Source: an uncultured Dialister sp.
Lineage (GTDB): Bacteria > Bacillota > Negativicutes > Veillonellales > Dialisteraceae
Reading direction: 5' to 3'
Assembly: GCA_900545785.1 (NCBI GenBank)
Contig: URAA01000074.1
Coordinates: 1 to 7,269, forward strand
DNA: 7,269 nt
In this document: positions 5,653 to 7,269 of the stretch, in pieces
Position numbering within the stretch: the stretch's first letter is position 1
How the letters are laid out: every line of letters starts with the position of its first letter
Notes under the pieces: generated by a model
Databases searched by the model: none
What the model saw: only the letters and a program-made list of their open reading frames with translations
What the model was told of the DNA's origin: nothing
Program-made: the position numbers and the translations under genes

Positions 5653-6618
5653 TTGGATTTTGTTACCACCCTCGTTTATTTTTTGAATATCGGTTTATTC
5701 AGTGCCATTGTTGCCCGTTTCACCGGCGCCGTTATGTCGATTCTTGTCTTTTGTTCGCTTCTCTACATGGGTGCCACACCAATCGAAACAATAGGCATGA
5801 TGCTTACCTATCTGGTTTTTATGCGCCTTACTGTTTATACCCAGAAGAACCGGGTAAACTTTAAAAAAATGCAGATTTTTACCGGTCTGAAAATTGTACC
5901 CGCCGTTGCACTGATTATTATTGCTTTATTTTTATATCCTTTCGCAGGCTTGGCCGTATTCTTACTCGTTTTTATGGCAGAAGTATTATCAAAAATGAGA
6001 ATGAATATACCCGTTGAAAAACGAATGAGCAAAAGCGAACTGATTCCTTATATTATAGCAGGCTCTGTTCTCATGACTCTTTCTATGATTGTAGTCAAAT
6101 TTGTTCCCGATACCCTCTATTACGGTATAGGCGGTCTTGCTATTTTCCTGCTCTGTGCATTCTTCTGGTGGATAGGAAATGACCGGGATCGGTTGTCTTC
6201 TTCTTGGGATAAAATTATTATTGCTTCTTTCATTCCCGCCGGTCTTTTCGGATTTGATATGGCGGACTGGATTGATGATTTAAAACGAAATATAAATCAC
6301 ACTCGTTTGGCCTTTAACCTTCCTTTCCTTTTCTTGCCTGTATTTTTCATAGCTTTCGTTATGGCAAATATTCTTTTCGGAATTTTTTCTCTCTCCGGTA
6401 TGGTCGTTGTATTCTGCTCTGCCATTGGCCTTCGCCTCTTCGGCTACTATGAAATGAGCGGAAAAGGTAAAATGAATCTGATTGCTTTAGGTATCACTAT
6501 ACTTGCTGCCGTACTTTTATTCCTTACCGCTCCGGAGCCGGTGGGAGTCACCAAATCGGTAGATGCTTTCCTGAATCAAAGTTATTATGGATTTGACGGA
6601 ATTTTGAATATGTTTTAA
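5653..6618 (+). CDS. Multi-pass membrane protein of uncertain family, possibly TSUP (TauE/SafE)-like
   Basis: This is a very hydrophobic protein of 321 aa with about nine or ten likely membrane segments (roughly 4-20, 24-40, 44-62, 78-96, 98-112, 132-150, 154-174, 188-202, 222-262 as one or two, and 275-293). Charged loops lie at about 113-130, 176-187 and 205-218. The N-terminal arrangement, a helix pair, then GATPIETIGMMLTYLVF (40-56), then a basic loop QKNRVNFKK (64-72), recalls the first half of TSUP anion exporters. The glycine-rich motifs of that family are not obvious, so this is only a suggestion. Three starts are possible: TTG 5632, ATG 5644 and TTG 5653. I chose TTG 5653 because AAGGAG (5638-5643) is then 9 nt upstream, while the ATG abuts that site directly. 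It is a single-gene unit with its own promoter region and terminator. Substrate is unknown. Confidence 0.7.
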   Translation: MDFVTTLVYFLNIGLFSAIVARFTGAVMSILVFCSLLYMGATPIETIGMMLTYLVFMRLTVYTQKNRVNFKKMQIFTGLKIVPAVALIIIALFLYPFAGLAVFLLVFMAEVLSKMRMNIPVEKRMSKSELIPYIIAGSVLMTLSMIVVKFVPDTLYYGIGGLAIFLLCAFFWWIGNDRDRLSSSWDKIIIASFIPAGLFGFDMADWIDDLKRNINHTRLAFNLPFLFLPVFFIAFVMANILFGIFSLSGMVVVFCSAIGLRLFGYYEMSGKGKMNLIALGITILAAVLLFLTAPEPVGVTKSVDAFLNQSYYGFDGILNMF

Positions 6619-6626
6619 ATAAAGTT

Positions 6627-6663
6627 AAAAAGAGCTGGCTCGAATGAGAACAGCTCTTTTTTT
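6627..6663. terminator. Bidirectional intrinsic terminator between convergent genes
   Basis: AAAAAGAGCTG (6627-6637) pairs perfectly with CAGCTCTTTTT (6651-6661) around a 13-nt loop, which can itself form a small CTC/GAG pairing. A run of seven T (6657-6663) follows on the plus strand, and five A before the stem give a T run on the minus strand. It therefore can end both the membrane protein gene (stop 9 nt upstream of the stem) and nth coming from the right. Confidence 0.92.
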
Positions 6664-6668
6664 GTTCG

Positions 6669-7269
6669 TTACTCAGGTTTCCATGGGATTACCTTCACCA
6701 TACTCGAAGGACATACGTTCAGAAGCGGACAATTTTCACAATCCGGATTTCTTGCATGACACACCCTTCTTCCATGCCAGATAAGCCAATGATGGGCTGC
6801 TGACCAATCTTTTTTGGGAATTGCCTTCTTCAATCCCTCTTCCACTTTTTCCGGTGTATCTCCCACGGCCAGCTTCAGACGGTTCGATACGCGAAATACA
6901 TGCGTATCCACGGCAATGGCAGGATAGCCGAAAGCAACACTGCGGACCACATTGGCAGTTTTTCTTCCCACCCCGGGTAATTTAATCAAATCATCAAAAT
7001 TTTCCGGAACTTTACCGCCAAATTCTTCCAAAATCATATGAGACAGCCCCAAAAGATTTTTGGCTTTAGCCTTATACAATCCGCAATCATGAATTTCTTT
7101 TTCCATTTCCTCCAAAGTAAGGCGGATCATTTTCTCCGGCGTATCTAACCGTGGAAACATACGGCCGGTAATGATATTGACTCTTTTATCGGTACACTGA
7201 GCTGATAATACAACAGCCACCAACAAGGTAAAAGGACTGGAAAACCGAAGCATTGTTCCTTCATCTTTA
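6669..7269 (-). CDS. nth: Endonuclease III (DNA glycosylase/AP lyase), 5' end outside window
   Basis: Endonuclease III removes oxidised pyrimidines and nicks abasic sites in base excision repair. The helix-hairpin-helix LPGVGRKTANVV carries the catalytic lysine, and AVDTHVFRVSNRL carries the catalytic aspartate. The C-terminal 4Fe-4S loop is intact with spacing C-x6-C-x2-C-x5-C (CHARNPDCENCPLLNVC). ATG 7253 is not the true start. The frame stays open to the right edge, and the upstream codons (KDEGT) precede LRFSSPFTLLVAVVLSAQ, which aligns with LNFSSPFELLIAVLLSAQ of Escherichia coli Nth. In that protein about 24 residues come before this segment, so roughly 20 residues are missing here. It is convergent with the membrane protein gene and shares its terminator. 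Confidence 0.96.
   Translation of the reverse strand, partial: KDEGTMLRFSSPFTLLVAVVLSAQCTDKRVNIITGRMFPRLDTPEKMIRLTLEEMEKEIHDCGLYKAKAKNLLGLSHMILEEFGGKVPENFDDLIKLPGVGRKTANVVRSVAFGYPAIAVDTHVFRVSNRLKLAVGDTPEKVEEGLKKAIPKKDWSAAHHWLIWHGRRVCHARNPDCENCPLLNVCPSSMVKVIPWKPE

Noticed and set aside
6669..7253. nth beginning at ATG 7253 as a complete, short protein
   Set aside because: The frame continues open to the window edge and the conserved LRFSSPF segment would leave no N-terminal helix; the gene is simply cut by the edge.
1..7269. A novel defence, mobile or biosynthetic system
   Set aside because: Nearly every gene is a recognisable housekeeping gene in a conventional operon; no transposase, integrase, toxin-antitoxin pair, nuclease system or modular synthase is present.

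Overview
The window reads as a chromosomal segment of a low-to-moderate GC Bacillota-type bacterium, possibly a Negativicutes member (Dialister/Veillonella-like). That placement is inferred from the gene order thiL...tsaE-tsaB-rimI-tsaD, which is the order known from Bacillus subtilis and relatives, from AAGGAG-type ribosome binding sites, and from protein style. No species call can be made from the sequence alone.

Positions 1-5388 hold one tightly packed, eight-gene minus-strand operon, transcribed right to left: pncA-like amidohydrolase, thiL, gpmA, a patatin-like phospholipase, tsaE, tsaB, rimI, tsaD (cut by the left edge). Adjacent genes overlap by 4-31 nt or are at most about 10 nt apart. 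The exception is the pncA-thiL junction, where an array of three 23-bp direct repeats has been inserted. TsaB, TsaD and TsaE together make the universal tRNA modification t6A37. RimI acetylates protein N-termini. ThiL makes thiamine diphosphate, GpmA is glycolytic, and the PncA-like enzyme probably feeds NAD salvage.

Positions 5389-5652 are a divergent intergenic region. It holds a good sigma-A promoter for the operon (TTTACA-17 bp-TAAAAT, extended -10) and one or two promoters facing the other way. Positions 5653-6618 (+) encode a multi-pass membrane protein of uncertain family, faintly TauE/SafE (TSUP)-like. A perfect-stem bidirectional terminator separates it from a convergent endonuclease III gene (nth), whose 5' end runs off the right edge.

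This is mostly housekeeping DNA. No mobile element, CRISPR array, defence system or RNA gene is visible. The most interesting signal is the repeat array at 4766-4842. It creates two successive 8-codon mini-ORFs (MKEETIKE), each joined to the next by an ATGA stop/start overlap between pncA and thiL, so the copy number could change without damaging either flanking protein.
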